In this document: positions 37,065-46,010 of the stretch, piece by piece | Position numbering within the stretch: the stretch's first letter is position 1 | Layout: every line of letters begins with the position of its first letter | NCBI RefSeq assembly: GCF_011927835.1 | Contig: NZ_JAATJH010000001.1 | Coordinates: forward strand, 449,104-513,103 | Direction of reading: 5' to 3' | DNA length: 64,000 bases | Source: Neolewinella antarctica | GTDB taxonomy: Bacteria; Bacteroidota; Bacteroidia; Chitinophagales; Saprospiraceae | The notes under the pieces: generated by a model | What the model saw: only the letters and a program-made list of their open reading frames with translations | What the model was told of the DNA's origin: nothing | The model's database searches: none | Position numbers and translations under genes: made by a program

Positions 37065-38609
37065 CTACTTTCTTAGATTCTGCCGATCATCCACGTTTAT
37101 CACGTCGGCTCCGTTGCTTGTTTCCAACAGCTTTACGACCTTACGTAAATCATTATTACGGAGGGTAAATCCAGTACTAGCTTCCCCGTCAATCTCTAAA
37201 AACGCAGTTCCTTCCGTGCGGGGGGAAGAGTTACTCACTTCTACGTCAGAAGACTCAACGAAATGAAGCATGGGTAGATTAACATTAGCTACCGGTAGAC
37301 GCTCCCGCAGGTTATTGAGCGAAACATCGTGCACGTCATAACCCCACAAAAATCTCCGCTCATTCTTGCCACCCGCCGAGCGGTCCGTAACTGATAGTCC
37401 GTCGATGTATAATCCCCTGACGTGCGCGAAGGAGAAGTTGGCCGCTACGTCTGAATAGTCATTTAAAGCTTTATTCTTGAGGTTCCGAACGCCGCGCGGC
37501 TTCATCTTTCCCGCGAAGGGTGGACGTTCGTGCAGGACGAAACTGATGTTCTTTAGGTTAATATTTTCCAAAGGCTTGTCGGGCTGGCCCAGAAACAAGC
37601 AACTACCACTTGGCGAATCGATACTGATGTCACTAAAGTAGATGTCGCGAATCACGCCCAGTTTACCTTCCCGCCGCTCCAGGTCCATGAAAATGGGATA
37701 GGTACCGGACGGCTTCGTCGCGTCCGCCGCAGCTTCCCGGGTGGTTTCGATGGTAATATTGTTGAACCGGATGTTCTCAAAAGTACCGCCGTCCTTTGCG
37801 AAAAAAGCAATCCCGTAATCCGTGTTGCGGATGATGATGTTGCTGAATACGCAGTTGCGAATTGGATCTTCGGAGCGGGTACCAAATTTGATGGCTGCGT
37901 CGTCGGAATCCAGGATGCAGTTGGTGACGACCAGATTCTCCGTGGGCACGCCGTCCTGGCTTTTGGGGCAGATCGCGTCGTCCCCGACCTCGATGTAGCA
38001 ATTGGAGATAAATACGTTCCGGGAAGAGACCGGATCGATACCGTCTGAGTTTGGAGCCTTACGCTCGCTGATCATGGTCACGCCATCGATCCAGACGCCA
38101 TCGCAGTTACGCACCTCCAGGTTCCAGTTGGGGGAGTTGAGCATCTTGATGTCCTTGAAGTGAACGTTCGTACTTTCAACGATGAGAATGAAGCGCTCCG
38201 GACGGTTGAAAGGACGAGGCTTTCCTCTCCAGAAGGAATCCCCCTGGCCGTTCAGGGTTCCGCTACCGATGATGCCGACGTTATCCACGCCCTTAGCGTA
38301 AATGAGACTCTGGCCGTCGGAAGCGGCGTAGTCTTTCATATCCGTGCTTCCGTACAGCGTAGCACCGGGACCTAGCTCGAGGTAGACGTTACTTTTCAGC
38401 ACGAGTGATCCGGTGAGGTATTCGCCGGCGGGGAAATAGACTTTACCACCACCCGCTTCCGCGCAGCGGTCGATCAGGGTCTGCAGTTCGGTGGTGATCA
38501 GCACGTCCTTTCCGGGCCCGAAGACCTCCTGACTCACGTCGAACACCCCCGTTTGGGCGGTAAGCGATAGGCAAAAAAAGAAGAGACCTACCGTAAATAA
38601 TTTTTTCAT
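37065..38609 (-). CDS. GH28-family polygalacturonase-like enzyme, secreted
   Basis: 514 residues with the signal peptide MKKLFTVGLFFFCLSLTAQ. A beta-helix follows: GGGKVYFPAGEYLTGSLVLK, YAKGVDNVGIIGSGTLNGQG, the catalytic blocks KAPNSDGIDPVSSRNVFISN and IEVGDDAICPKS, and CILDSDDAAIKFGTRS. The family His block is not the usual GHG and is hard to place by eye. It probably cleaves alpha-linked galacturonate in pectin or rhamnogalacturonan. It is the third gene of an operon with the TonB receptor and the T9SS beta-helix protein and is preceded by an intercistronic hairpin. Confidence 0.85.
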   Translation of the reverse strand: MKKLFTVGLFFFCLSLTAQTGVFDVSQEVFGPGKDVLITTELQTLIDRCAEAGGGKVYFPAGEYLTGSLVLKSNVYLELGPGATLYGSTDMKDYAASDGQSLIYAKGVDNVGIIGSGTLNGQGDSFWRGKPRPFNRPERFILIVESTNVHFKDIKMLNSPNWNLEVRNCDGVWIDGVTMISERKAPNSDGIDPVSSRNVFISNCYIEVGDDAICPKSQDGVPTENLVVTNCILDSDDAAIKFGTRSEDPIRNCVFSNIIIRNTDYGIAFFAKDGGTFENIRFNNITIETTREAAADATKPSGTYPIFMDLERREGKLGVIRDIYFSDISIDSPSGSCLFLGQPDKPLENINLKNISFVLHERPPFAGKMKPRGVRNLKNKALNDYSDVAANFSFAHVRGLYIDGLSVTDRSAGGKNERRFLWGYDVHDVSLNNLRERLPVANVNLPMLHFVESSDVEVSNSSPRTEGTAFLEIDGEASTGFTLRNNDLRKVVKLLETSNGADVINVDDRQNLRK

Positions 38610-38625
38610 AACGACAGTAATTTAA

Positions 38626-38656
38626 AACCGCCCCCTCACGAGGCGAGGGGGCGGTT
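38626..38656 (-). terminator. Strong intercistronic hairpin before GH28
   Basis: AACCGCCCCCTC (38626-38637) and GAGGGGGCGGTT (38645-38656) form a perfect 12-bp stem with a 7-nt loop. On the minus strand it is followed by TTTTAAATT, like an intrinsic terminator. It ends only ~17 nt before the GH28 ATG, leaving no room for a separate promoter. Confidence 0.75.
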
Positions 38657-38686
38657 GATCAAGCGTAAAAGATGTAGAAAATGATC

Positions 38687-40297
38687 CTATTGAACCGTCA
38701 CTCGCAACATACCCGAACGACCGTTACCGGAAATTCGGATCAAGTAAAGACCCGGTGCTAGGTTGCCGCGCTCTAGGGTAGTCGAGTGAACGCCAGCGGA
38801 CTGCTGACCCAAATTCGCCTGGCGAAGCTGACGACCGTTCAAGTCGAAGAGTTCCATCCGTACCGTAGCTGCCTGCTCCAGAGTGTACTCTAATGTAGCA
38901 TTGCTGCTAATCGGATTAGGGAAACTGCGCATCGCGACTTCGGATCTTTGCGGATCGTTGGTGTTGGTGATGGTCGACATCCAAGTCCGGTCACCTACGG
39001 GCGCTCCACCAGTGCCGGTAAGCAAGCTATCGCTAGTGTTATAACTTGCATCTAACGTAGCTTCATAACCAAAGTAATCGGACATTTCGCGGTTCATCGT
39101 GAACTCAGTCGTCGTGACTTTGGATTTTCCCGCACCGCCGTCTGCGGTTGGGCGCCAGTACCAATCCTGTAATTCCTTGGCAAACATTGGCACTTCCGTC
39201 AACGTCACGTCGGCTTTCGCAAATGGAGTGGACACACTATCCATTACCGTAGTTTGTGCGACCTTATCTGCAATGTGGTTTGTCAGAATTTGATTAGGGC
39301 CTTCATCTAAATCGTACTCATCGTACCAAGCCTGTAGCTCGGGAGAAATACCGTAGATGTTCTGGTCGATGATGAATTCGGTGCTGTCGTTAGGAATGGA
39401 CCCTACCCAGACCATTATCGGATTACCGGCTGCATCGACTTCCGTCGTCGCGTCAAATTCCGTCAGTCGCTCGGCGTCGGTAGAATCTACGCCCATGCTG
39501 AAGACGTCGTAGAAAAGGTTATCGGTGATCTTAACGTAGTCACCGACATTGCCCAGCTCGATCACGCCGTGGTAACCCATGTGGTTAACGGCGGTACTAT
39601 GATTCATCTCGAATGAATCCAGCACGCCGGAACCTCCGCGGTGGCGAATAATGCGGTCCATCGTGTTGACGAAGGTGCAATCCTCAAGTTTGAGCATTTG
39701 CACGGCGGAACCGCGGCAGTCGATGACCCGGCCGTTGCCCATGTTGTCCTGAGCGATAGCACCCATGTTGGCCACGACGGTGTTTTCAAAAAGGATCGTT
39801 CCGGCGGCGCTATTGACGCGTAGGGCCGACTGGGCACCGTTGTTGAGGATGCAGCCACGTACCGTCAGGTTAGCGCCTTCTCCCTCCATCCGCAAAATAC
39901 GGGCGGGGTAAGGCTGACCTTCCTCATTGGCTTGACCATCGAGGTAGATGTTCTCAAAAATGGCATCGGCGTAAGTCCGGATCAGATTACCGTTGATCGC
40001 ACCATCCTGGTCGGCGAAAGGCTTAACGTGCGGTAGTTCACCCGTGCCTTCTTCGGCTTTGAGGTGTAGCATAAAGGTCTGGGTGCGAAAGGGCCCCTGA
40101 ACGAAATACTCCGCGTCGCGGCGGAGGACGTAAATCCGGTTTTCATCATTCCGCTCGCCGGTTGCGGTAGTGTCGGCAAGAATGATCTGGTTGAGGAAGC
40201 CAGTACCCGGCTCGATCATCATCTCCTCCTGAGCGGTCAGCGCCGTAGCGGAAAGGCCGACCAGAAGGGTGAATAAAAGTGTAAAGTTGAATTTCAT
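38687..40297 (-). CDS. Secreted beta-helix protein (probable polysaccharide lyase) with T9SS sorting domain
   Basis: 536 residues. Signal peptide MKFNFTLLFTLLVGLSATALTAQ. Residues ~100-290 form right-handed beta-helix coils (AIFENIYLDGQAN, LTVRGCILNNGAQSALRVNS, LKLEDCTFVNTMDRIIRHRGG, VKITDNLFYDV), in the style of PL6 or pectate-lyase-like surface proteins. The last ~75 residues (FPNPISSNATLEYTLEQAATV to LAPGLYLIRISGNGRSG) are a type A sorting domain. It should be surface-exposed and act on the polymer before uptake. The active site is not identifiable by eye, so lyase activity is inference. Second gene of the operon begun at 43355. Confidence 0.72.
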   Translation of the reverse strand: MKFNFTLLFTLLVGLSATALTAQEEMMIEPGTGFLNQIILADTTATGERNDENRIYVLRRDAEYFVQGPFRTQTFMLHLKAEEGTGELPHVKPFADQDGAINGNLIRTYADAIFENIYLDGQANEEGQPYPARILRMEGEGANLTVRGCILNNGAQSALRVNSAAGTILFENTVVANMGAIAQDNMGNGRVIDCRGSAVQMLKLEDCTFVNTMDRIIRHRGGSGVLDSFEMNHSTAVNHMGYHGVIELGNVGDYVKITDNLFYDVFSMGVDSTDAERLTEFDATTEVDAAGNPIMVWVGSIPNDSTEFIIDQNIYGISPELQAWYDEYDLDEGPNQILTNHIADKVAQTTVMDSVSTPFAKADVTLTEVPMFAKELQDWYWRPTADGGAGKSKVTTTEFTMNREMSDYFGYEATLDASYNTSDSLLTGTGGAPVGDRTWMSTITNTNDPQRSEVAMRSFPNPISSNATLEYTLEQAATVRMELFDLNGRQLRQANLGQQSAGVHSTTLERGNLAPGLYLIRISGNGRSGMLRVTVQ

Positions 40298-40412
40298 AAT
40301 AGGATGTATTGATTAGAAAATAGTGGCCCCAATAATGGGTACCGCAGGAGCGATTGTGTGAATTTTTAGTTGCTGCCGCGAATGTGACTATATCACGCGA
40401 TGGCAGCCCGGA

Positions 40413-43355
40413 TCAAAGGGTGTACCGTACGCGAAAGTCAACCTGGACACCGAATTTGGATTCTCCCCGGTCCAACCCCCGAAAGTTATAAAACTGCCCC
40501 TCGGAAAAGTTGGTAATGTTATTGACGTTGAAAATAAGTTTTATCTTTTTTATTTCTTGGCTGACGACGAAATCCCACTTGGAGAAGCCTTTCTCGGATT
40601 GTTCGCGCAGGCCCGTGCTGGTCACCGTTGTTAGAAAGTCGTCCTGGAAGAACACACTTAGGCGGGACGAGAACCCCCCCAGATCGTACCCCAAGGCGAC
40701 GTTGCCAAAGTTCTCCGGCTGGCCCTCCAACTTACCCTGCTCGGTAAATTGCACGACCGTCTGGGTGGGTGGGAATTCCGAATTGTCCTGATCGATTCTT
40801 ACCCGGGGGTAGTTGGTTTCGGACTGAATGCGGGAATAGTTGGCCCGGAACACTAGGTTTTTGAGCACGCCGGGTAGAAACCGCAGATTCGCCTGCAAAT
40901 CAAACTCTACGCCGTAGACCTTGGTGTCGTCGGTATTAATGGGCTCGCTGAGGTTGAAGCCCACCAAAGTCCCGCGCTCCGTTGGTAAGGCGAGCTCATC
41001 TGCGGAAGCTTGGGTGAGGATACGCCGGTTGTTCAGGTTGTAGAAGGAGTTATCTAATGCCTTGTAGAATACCCCCGCCGTAAAGAGACCGTATTTAGAT
41101 TGGTAGAAGGATGCGATCACATCGTAGTTCCACGCTACCGTAGATTCGATCGTGGTGTTTCCCCTACTAACCGTCCGATTGACGCGATCGATCTCCAACC
41201 GAGGCAGCCGCATGGCAAAGTCGGGCCGCGCAAGGGTTTTTGTGGCGGCAAAACGAAGGTCGAACCACTCCTCCGGCTTGTAGCGCAAGTGAAGGTTAGG
41301 CAGCACGTAATTAGCCGCGTACGAGGATGTCGTATCCTGGAGTACGGATGGGTCCGCTCGGAGTATACCCCCCAGTTCCGGTGCGTAAATGCCCTGGTAC
41401 TCATTGTCTTCGCGCTCGAAACGCAAGCCGCCGATAACCCGCAGTTTTTCGCCGATGTCCAACGTCGTCATCACGTAAGCGGAATAGATTCTTTCCTGGA
41501 TGTCGTAGTTACCGGTTCTGGCTTGGAGATCCTCTACGTACTGGAAAAGTTCCCCCTGTTGGTTAACCGCATTCCTCGTAATCTCCGCCCACTCCCGGGC
41601 CAGTTCGGGATTGACCAGCGGGTTGAGTGCGTACTGATCCAGCAGTTCCCGTTGCGCGGGTGTCGCGTCCAGGAAGTTCACCAAGGAAACATTGCTGCCC
41701 CCGACCTTCGTAAAATCATTGAATGACGTGGCGCTAAAATCCTGAGGAACGATGTCGCCGTTGGGCAATTGAACGAACGTTTTGGGTAATCCCAGGTAGT
41801 CGAGCGACTGCTGACTGTCCGCCTCGCGCGTCCGTCTTTTCTGACGAATCTTTGCGCCCGTCTTGAAGGAACCGTTGATCGTTTCGCTGAGCGAAAACGA
41901 TTTTTTTACGTTTACGGTACCGATGAAATCCCGATCCCGGTTCTCGGCGTCACTAAAGCGCGCGCCGTAAAGAAAGGCTTGCCGGAAATTATTATACGCC
42001 AGCGGAATGAGCGCCTGGCCGGGTCCGTCGAGCAATTCATTGGGGACGTTCCGCATACCCGTCTCGGGCGCGCCGCCTTCCTGGAAGTTCATGGAGTAGT
42101 CGTACGGGCTTCTACCGACGGATTGCGCGTGAGAGAGATTCCAAGTGATCTCAATGCCATTCCCGAGAAAGTTCTCGCCCGAAAGCGAGTTGTTCAGGGT
42201 GCTGTTGATGGTCTCGGTATCGGAGATGTTATAGTTAACGTCGCCAGTCACGGGATAGTCCCGGCTGGACGTAATACGGTCCCGACTAGTCTGCGTGTAG
42301 AAGTTGTTGAAGCGGATGGTGCCGCCGTCACCGGTATCGTAATCGAGTAGTAAGTTGCCGCCCAGGCGACCCCGGGTTTCGTCTACGTAGTTGACGCCCA
42401 GGTCGGTAATCTGGGTAGAGCTATCCGCGTCAATCTGCCAACCCTGGCTAAAAGACTCCCGACTCCGGATCAGCCGTTCGTTATTGACGGATGCCTGCAC
42501 GCCCAGTTTGTTATTCAATATCCGGCGGCCGTAACGCACGTCCACCCGGTACTGCCCAAAATCTTTTTCTAACCGGTTGTATCCTCCGCCGAGGTCAACG
42601 CGAAATTCCCGCTCTTCCGGCGCTTTACGCGTCACGAGGTTGACGGCTCCCGCGATCGCGTCGGCGTCCATATCGGCGGTGACGGCTTTCGTCACTTCGA
42701 TTCCCGCAAGGGAACTCTGAGAGAACATACTGAGATCCACCCCGCGAGAATTGGCGTCGGTCGCGGGAATGGGCACCCCGTTCAGGGTGATCAGACTGAA
42801 TTTATCACTCAGCCCCCGTAGCACGACTTTGTTAGCCTCGCCACCGGATCGCTTTAGCGAAACGCCCGGCAGGCGGCCGATGGATTCCGCCGCGTTGGCA
42901 TCCGGGAGTTCCTGAATCTGTTCTTCAGAAACGACGTTTACGATACCGTCGGCGTTCAATTGCTGGCTGATGGCGGAGCGTTGCCCCATCATCTGAGCCG
43001 TCACCACGACTTCTTCACCAAACATATTAGCCGTCGCCAGCACGAAATCCAGCTTGGCCGTTTTTCCGTCTATGATAACAACTTCCTGACTACTTGCCTC
43101 GTAACCGATGTAACTTGCTTGTATTTCATAAGTGCCGGCGGGCAAGCTCAAACGGTAGCCACCGTCCAGATCCGTAAAGTTCCCCTTGGTCGTGCCGGGC
43201 ACGAAGACGCTCGCGGCGATCAGGGTCTCCCCTTCCGCCCCGGTCACTACGCCGGCGACGGAGCCCTGTCCACTCAGGTTAGTGGAAAGTAAGACGGTGA
43301 AAAGCACTGACATGATTACTCCCGGGAGCAAATTCAGTTGGTCGGTTTGATACAT
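40413..43355 (-). CDS. TonB-dependent receptor with carboxypeptidase-like N-terminal domain
   Basis: 980 residues. A signal region (VIMSVLFTVLLSTNLSGQ) is followed by SVAGVVTGAEGETLIAASVFVPG--LDGGYRLSLPAGTYEIQASYIGYE (regulatory domain), plug DANAAESIGRLPGVSLKRSGGEANKVVLRG and DADAIAGAVNLVTRKAPEE, and a barrel ending DFRVRYTL. It is the single-receptor type that works without SusD, as often seen for lyase products in Bacteroidota. It leads the operon receptor / T9SS beta-helix / GH28, so its cargo is probably a pectic oligosaccharide. The -7 box TACCTTTG lies at 43414-43421. Confidence 0.88.
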   Translation of the reverse strand: MYQTDQLNLLPGVIMSVLFTVLLSTNLSGQGSVAGVVTGAEGETLIAASVFVPGTTKGNFTDLDGGYRLSLPAGTYEIQASYIGYEASSQEVVIIDGKTAKLDFVLATANMFGEEVVVTAQMMGQRSAISQQLNADGIVNVVSEEQIQELPDANAAESIGRLPGVSLKRSGGEANKVVLRGLSDKFSLITLNGVPIPATDANSRGVDLSMFSQSSLAGIEVTKAVTADMDADAIAGAVNLVTRKAPEEREFRVDLGGGYNRLEKDFGQYRVDVRYGRRILNNKLGVQASVNNERLIRSRESFSQGWQIDADSSTQITDLGVNYVDETRGRLGGNLLLDYDTGDGGTIRFNNFYTQTSRDRITSSRDYPVTGDVNYNISDTETINSTLNNSLSGENFLGNGIEITWNLSHAQSVGRSPYDYSMNFQEGGAPETGMRNVPNELLDGPGQALIPLAYNNFRQAFLYGARFSDAENRDRDFIGTVNVKKSFSLSETINGSFKTGAKIRQKRRTREADSQQSLDYLGLPKTFVQLPNGDIVPQDFSATSFNDFTKVGGSNVSLVNFLDATPAQRELLDQYALNPLVNPELAREWAEITRNAVNQQGELFQYVEDLQARTGNYDIQERIYSAYVMTTLDIGEKLRVIGGLRFEREDNEYQGIYAPELGGILRADPSVLQDTTSSYAANYVLPNLHLRYKPEEWFDLRFAATKTLARPDFAMRLPRLEIDRVNRTVSRGNTTIESTVAWNYDVIASFYQSKYGLFTAGVFYKALDNSFYNLNNRRILTQASADELALPTERGTLVGFNLSEPINTDDTKVYGVEFDLQANLRFLPGVLKNLVFRANYSRIQSETNYPRVRIDQDNSEFPPTQTVVQFTEQGKLEGQPENFGNVALGYDLGGFSSRLSVFFQDDFLTTVTSTGLREQSEKGFSKWDFVVSQEIKKIKLIFNVNNITNFSEGQFYNFRGLDRGESKFGVQVDFRVRYTL

Positions 43356-43413
43356 ATACTATAAAATGCGAATGATCGAAAAGCAATTAAAACTTACGGT
43401 AATAACCACCTTC

Positions 43414-43421
43414 CAAAGGTA
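43414..43421 (-). promoter_or_regulatory. -7 box of the TonB receptor operon
   Basis: TACCTTTG on the minus strand, ~59 nt before the receptor start codon. No -33 element of normal spacing was found, which would suit an activator-dependent (HTCS) promoter. Confidence 0.55.
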
Positions 43422-43639
43422 ATCGCGGGCCCCGCCCGGGCGCTTCGTAATAGTACCAAACTTCTCCAAGATAGTAACGGGGAGAAATACTTGATTGATT
43501 CCAAGCACTTTATGCACTCGCCGGTGGGCAAATGGGAACTGTTTGAAAATCTCTGCCGATTTGCTGCCGGTAACAAGTTGCTACGTAAGTGAGGTGTACG
43601 ATTTCTTTGTTAGTGAGTAGTAATTATTAGATTTCAACT

Positions 43640-43664
43640 AAGAAAATTTTGGATGAGTAATAAA
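43640..43664 (+). repeat. Motif B copy 3
   Basis: AGAAAATTTTGGATGAGTAA then TAAA; matches the copy at 60992 in all but one position over ~22 nt. It lies ~20 nt upstream of the fahA promoter. Confidence 0.65.
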
Positions 43665-43682
43665 CTATCACTTCGTTAATTC

Positions 43683-43711
43683 CTTGCACCTGCGACCGCG
43701 CCCTATCTTGC
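43683..43711 (+). promoter_or_regulatory. fahA promoter with the 18-bp motif as spacer, leaderless
   Basis: CTTG (43683-43686), CACCTGCGACCGCGCCC (17 nt), TATCTTGC (43704-43711), then only four bases to the ATG at 43716. The dispersed motif exactly fills the -33/-7 spacer, as at the sulfatase promoter, and the mRNA should start at or next to the ATG. Confidence 0.65.
43686..43703 (+). repeat. 18-bp dispersed motif, copy 11
   Basis: One mismatch (GCACCTGCGACCGCGCCC), in the fahA promoter. Confidence 0.8.
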
Positions 43712-43715
43712 CGCC

Positions 43716-44936
43716 ATGATTCCAACCCTTCCCGCCCACTCGGACTTTAGCCTCCAAAACCTCCCCTGGGGTATATTCTCCGTGGCTGGCAACGACCCTC
43801 GCGTGGGTGTTGCTTACGGCGACCACATCATCGATATGTCGGTGGTAGCTGAACTGGGACTGTTCGATTTCGACGTCAGCGTATTCTACGAGGACCACCT
43901 GAATCCATTTATTTCCCTGGGCAAAGAGGTGACGGATGCGGCGCGGTCGCGGGTGCAAGAATTATTGCAAGAGGAGCAAGGTTTACTGGCTAGACACCCG
44001 GAAGTTTTCGTAGCCCGCAAAGCGGCGCGGATGCACCTGCCCGTCCGCATCGGCGACTATACCGACTTCTACTCCAGCATTGAGCACGCCACCAACGTCG
44101 GCAAGATGTTTCGTGACCCGGAGAACGCCCTGCTACCTAATTGGAAACACCTCCCCGTCGGCTACCACGGCCGCGCCTCCTCGATCGTGGTTAGCGGCAC
44201 CGACATCACCCGCCCGCGCGGACAAGTGAAGCCAAACCACTACCCCACCCCTCAGTTCGAACCGACGTCGAAATTAGATTTTGAGCTAGAAATGGCGTTC
44301 GTCATCGGTAAAGACTCCACACTGGGCGAGCCGATCGCCACCGGAGACGCGGATGATTATATATTCGGACTGGCACTGTTCAACGACTGGTCCGCGCGCG
44401 ATATCCAAAAGTGGGAATACGTACCTCTCGGCCCCTTTCTCGGCAAAAACTTCGCGAGCACGATCTCCCCCTGGATCGTCCCACTCGCCGCCCTCGAACC
44501 CTTCCGAACACCCGGGCCAACGCAGGACCCGGAGGTGCTGGATTACCTAAAATATACAGGAAACGGCAATTTCGATCTTAAACTAGAAGTGACGCTCACG
44601 ACCTCCGCCGGTGTTTCCAAAACTATTTCCCGGTCCAACTTCAAATACATGTACTGGAACATGGCCCAGCAGCTAGCCCACCACACCAGCAATGGTTGCA
44701 ACGTCAGGGTCGGTGACGTGATGGCCTCCGGAACGATCTCGGGCAAGGACGAAACCAGCTACGGCTCCCTACTGGAGATAAGCGAGGGTGGTCGTTCACC
44801 ATTAGCGATGCCGGACGGAACCGAACGAACGTTCGTGGAAGATGGCGATACGATTGTGTTGCGCGGATACGGCGTAAAAGACGGCTTGCGGGTAGGGTTC
44901 GGCGAAGCCAGCGGACGGGTTTTGCCGGCTCGGTGA
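43716..44936 (+). CDS. fahA: Fumarylacetoacetase
   Basis: 406 residues, the usual length of FAH. The N-terminal SH3-like domain begins DFSLQNLPWGIFS; the catalytic domain has DYTDFYSSIEHATNVGKMFR, LPVGYHGRASSIVVSG, the metal ligands in FELEMAFVIGK and LFNDWSARDIQKWEYVPLGPFLGKNF, and TLTTSAGVSKTISRSNFKYMYWNMAQQLAHH. It hydrolyses fumarylacetoacetate to fumarate and acetoacetate, the last step of tyrosine catabolism. No other tyrosine-pathway gene is adjacent. An in-frame copy of the 18-bp motif encodes AARSRVQ (residues ~75-81). Confidence 0.93.
   Translation: MIPTLPAHSDFSLQNLPWGIFSVAGNDPRVGVAYGDHIIDMSVVAELGLFDFDVSVFYEDHLNPFISLGKEVTDAARSRVQELLQEEQGLLARHPEVFVARKAARMHLPVRIGDYTDFYSSIEHATNVGKMFRDPENALLPNWKHLPVGYHGRASSIVVSGTDITRPRGQVKPNHYPTPQFEPTSKLDFELEMAFVIGKDSTLGEPIATGDADDYIFGLALFNDWSARDIQKWEYVPLGPFLGKNFASTISPWIVPLAALEPFRTPGPTQDPEVLDYLKYTGNGNFDLKLEVTLTTSAGVSKTISRSNFKYMYWNMAQQLAHHTSNGCNVRVGDVMASGTISGKDETSYGSLLEISEGGRSPLAMPDGTERTFVEDGDTIVLRGYGVKDGLRVGFGEASGRVLPAR
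43939..43956 (-). repeat. 18-bp dispersed motif, copy 12, within fahA
   Basis: 17 of 18 matches, antisense to the gene. The 30 bases at 43929-43958 are identical to 57836-57865 (complement) within miaA, and both are read in the same frame as VTDAARSRVQ. Confidence 0.85.
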
Positions 44937-45024
44937 CACAAGGTTTACGAGCGACATCCATTCTTTCCCGCCGCACGTTAACCTTTTGTCGATAAGTATA
45001 TTATCTTACACAAAATCAACGTCT

Positions 45025-45993
45025 ATGGACTTTTTGTTTAACCCGCTAGTTTTACTCCCGCTTTTATTCATCCTCTATGTTTTCATGAGCAGCTTCTTCG
45101 TCGTGAAGCAGCAATCCATGGTCATTCTGGAACGCTTCGGGCGCTTTTCTTCCATCCGGGGGCCAGGCTTACACCTCAAGGTTCCCGTTGTTGATAAAGT
45201 CGCCGGCCGCATGAGTCTGAAAGTTAGGCAGCTAGATGTCAACGTTGAGACAAAAACCAAGGATAATGTATTCGTAAAATTGAAGGTAGGCGTGCAGTAC
45301 GTCGTCGGTCGCGATTCCGTCTACGATGCTTTCTACAAGCTCGACCGCCCCGACGAGCAGCTCAATTCTTACATCTTTGACGTGGTGCGCGCCGAAGTAC
45401 CCAAGATGATCCTCGACGATGTCTTCGTTCGTAAAGACGATATTGCCAACGCCATTAAATCGGAACTTCAAGACGCCATGCAAGCCTACGGCTACAACAT
45501 CGTTCGTGCCCTCGTTACGGACATCGACCCCGACGCTACCGTAAAGATGGCCATGAACCGGATCAACGCCGCCGAACGTGAAAAACTGGCCGCCGAGTAC
45601 GAAGGAGAATCAGAACGCATCCGGATCGTCGCCAAGGCCAAGGCCGAAGCCGAATCAAAGCGTCTTCAGGGTCAGGGTATCGCCGACCAGCGGCGGGAGA
45701 TTGCCAAGGGACTGGAAGAGTCGGTAGACATTCTGAACTCCGTTGGTATCAACTCACAGGAAGCTTCCGCGCTCATCGTCGTTACCCAGCACTACGATAC
45801 GCTCCAGAGCATGGGCGAAAACGTGAACTCCAACCTAATCATGCTGCCCAACGCCCCTACGGCCGGTTCCGACATGCTCAGCCAAATGACGGCCAGCTTC
45901 ATCGCCAGCCAGCAGATGGGTGAGGAGATGAAAACCAGCTCAGAAGCGCTCAAGGCAGCTAAAGCCAAGGAAAAGATCGAATTACAACGCTAA
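45025..45993 (+). CDS. Membrane-anchored SPFH/prohibitin-family protein (QmcA/stomatin-like)
   Basis: 322 residues from the ATG at 45025; a -7-like TATCTTAC lies at 45002-45009. One N-terminal membrane helix (NPLVLLPLLFILYVFMSSFFVV) precedes the SPFH domain: VKQQSMVILERFGRFSSIRGPGLHL, SLKVRQLDVNVETKTKDNVFVKL, VRAEVPKMILDDVFVRKDDIA and GYNIVRALVTDIDPDATVKMAMNRINAAEREKLAAEYEGE. A coiled coil follows. Such proteins form large ring assemblies at the inner membrane and scaffold proteases or microdomains. The NadR-like kinase gene starts 17 nt downstream. Confidence 0.88.
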   Translation: MDFLFNPLVLLPLLFILYVFMSSFFVVKQQSMVILERFGRFSSIRGPGLHLKVPVVDKVAGRMSLKVRQLDVNVETKTKDNVFVKLKVGVQYVVGRDSVYDAFYKLDRPDEQLNSYIFDVVRAEVPKMILDDVFVRKDDIANAIKSELQDAMQAYGYNIVRALVTDIDPDATVKMAMNRINAAEREKLAAEYEGESERIRIVAKAKAEAESKRLQGQGIADQRREIAKGLEESVDILNSVGINSQEASALIVVTQHYDTLQSMGENVNSNLIMLPNAPTAGSDMLSQMTASFIASQQMGEEMKTSSEALKAAKAKEKIELQR

Positions 45994-46010
45994 AACCACC
46001 CGGGTAACCA

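Larger units (their letters stand above)
43356..43715. other. Divergent promoter region, TonB receptor and fahA
   Basis: 360 bp. It contains the minus-strand -7 box at 43414, motif B at 43640-43664 and the fahA promoter at 43683-43711. The remainder shows no gene. Confidence 0.5.
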
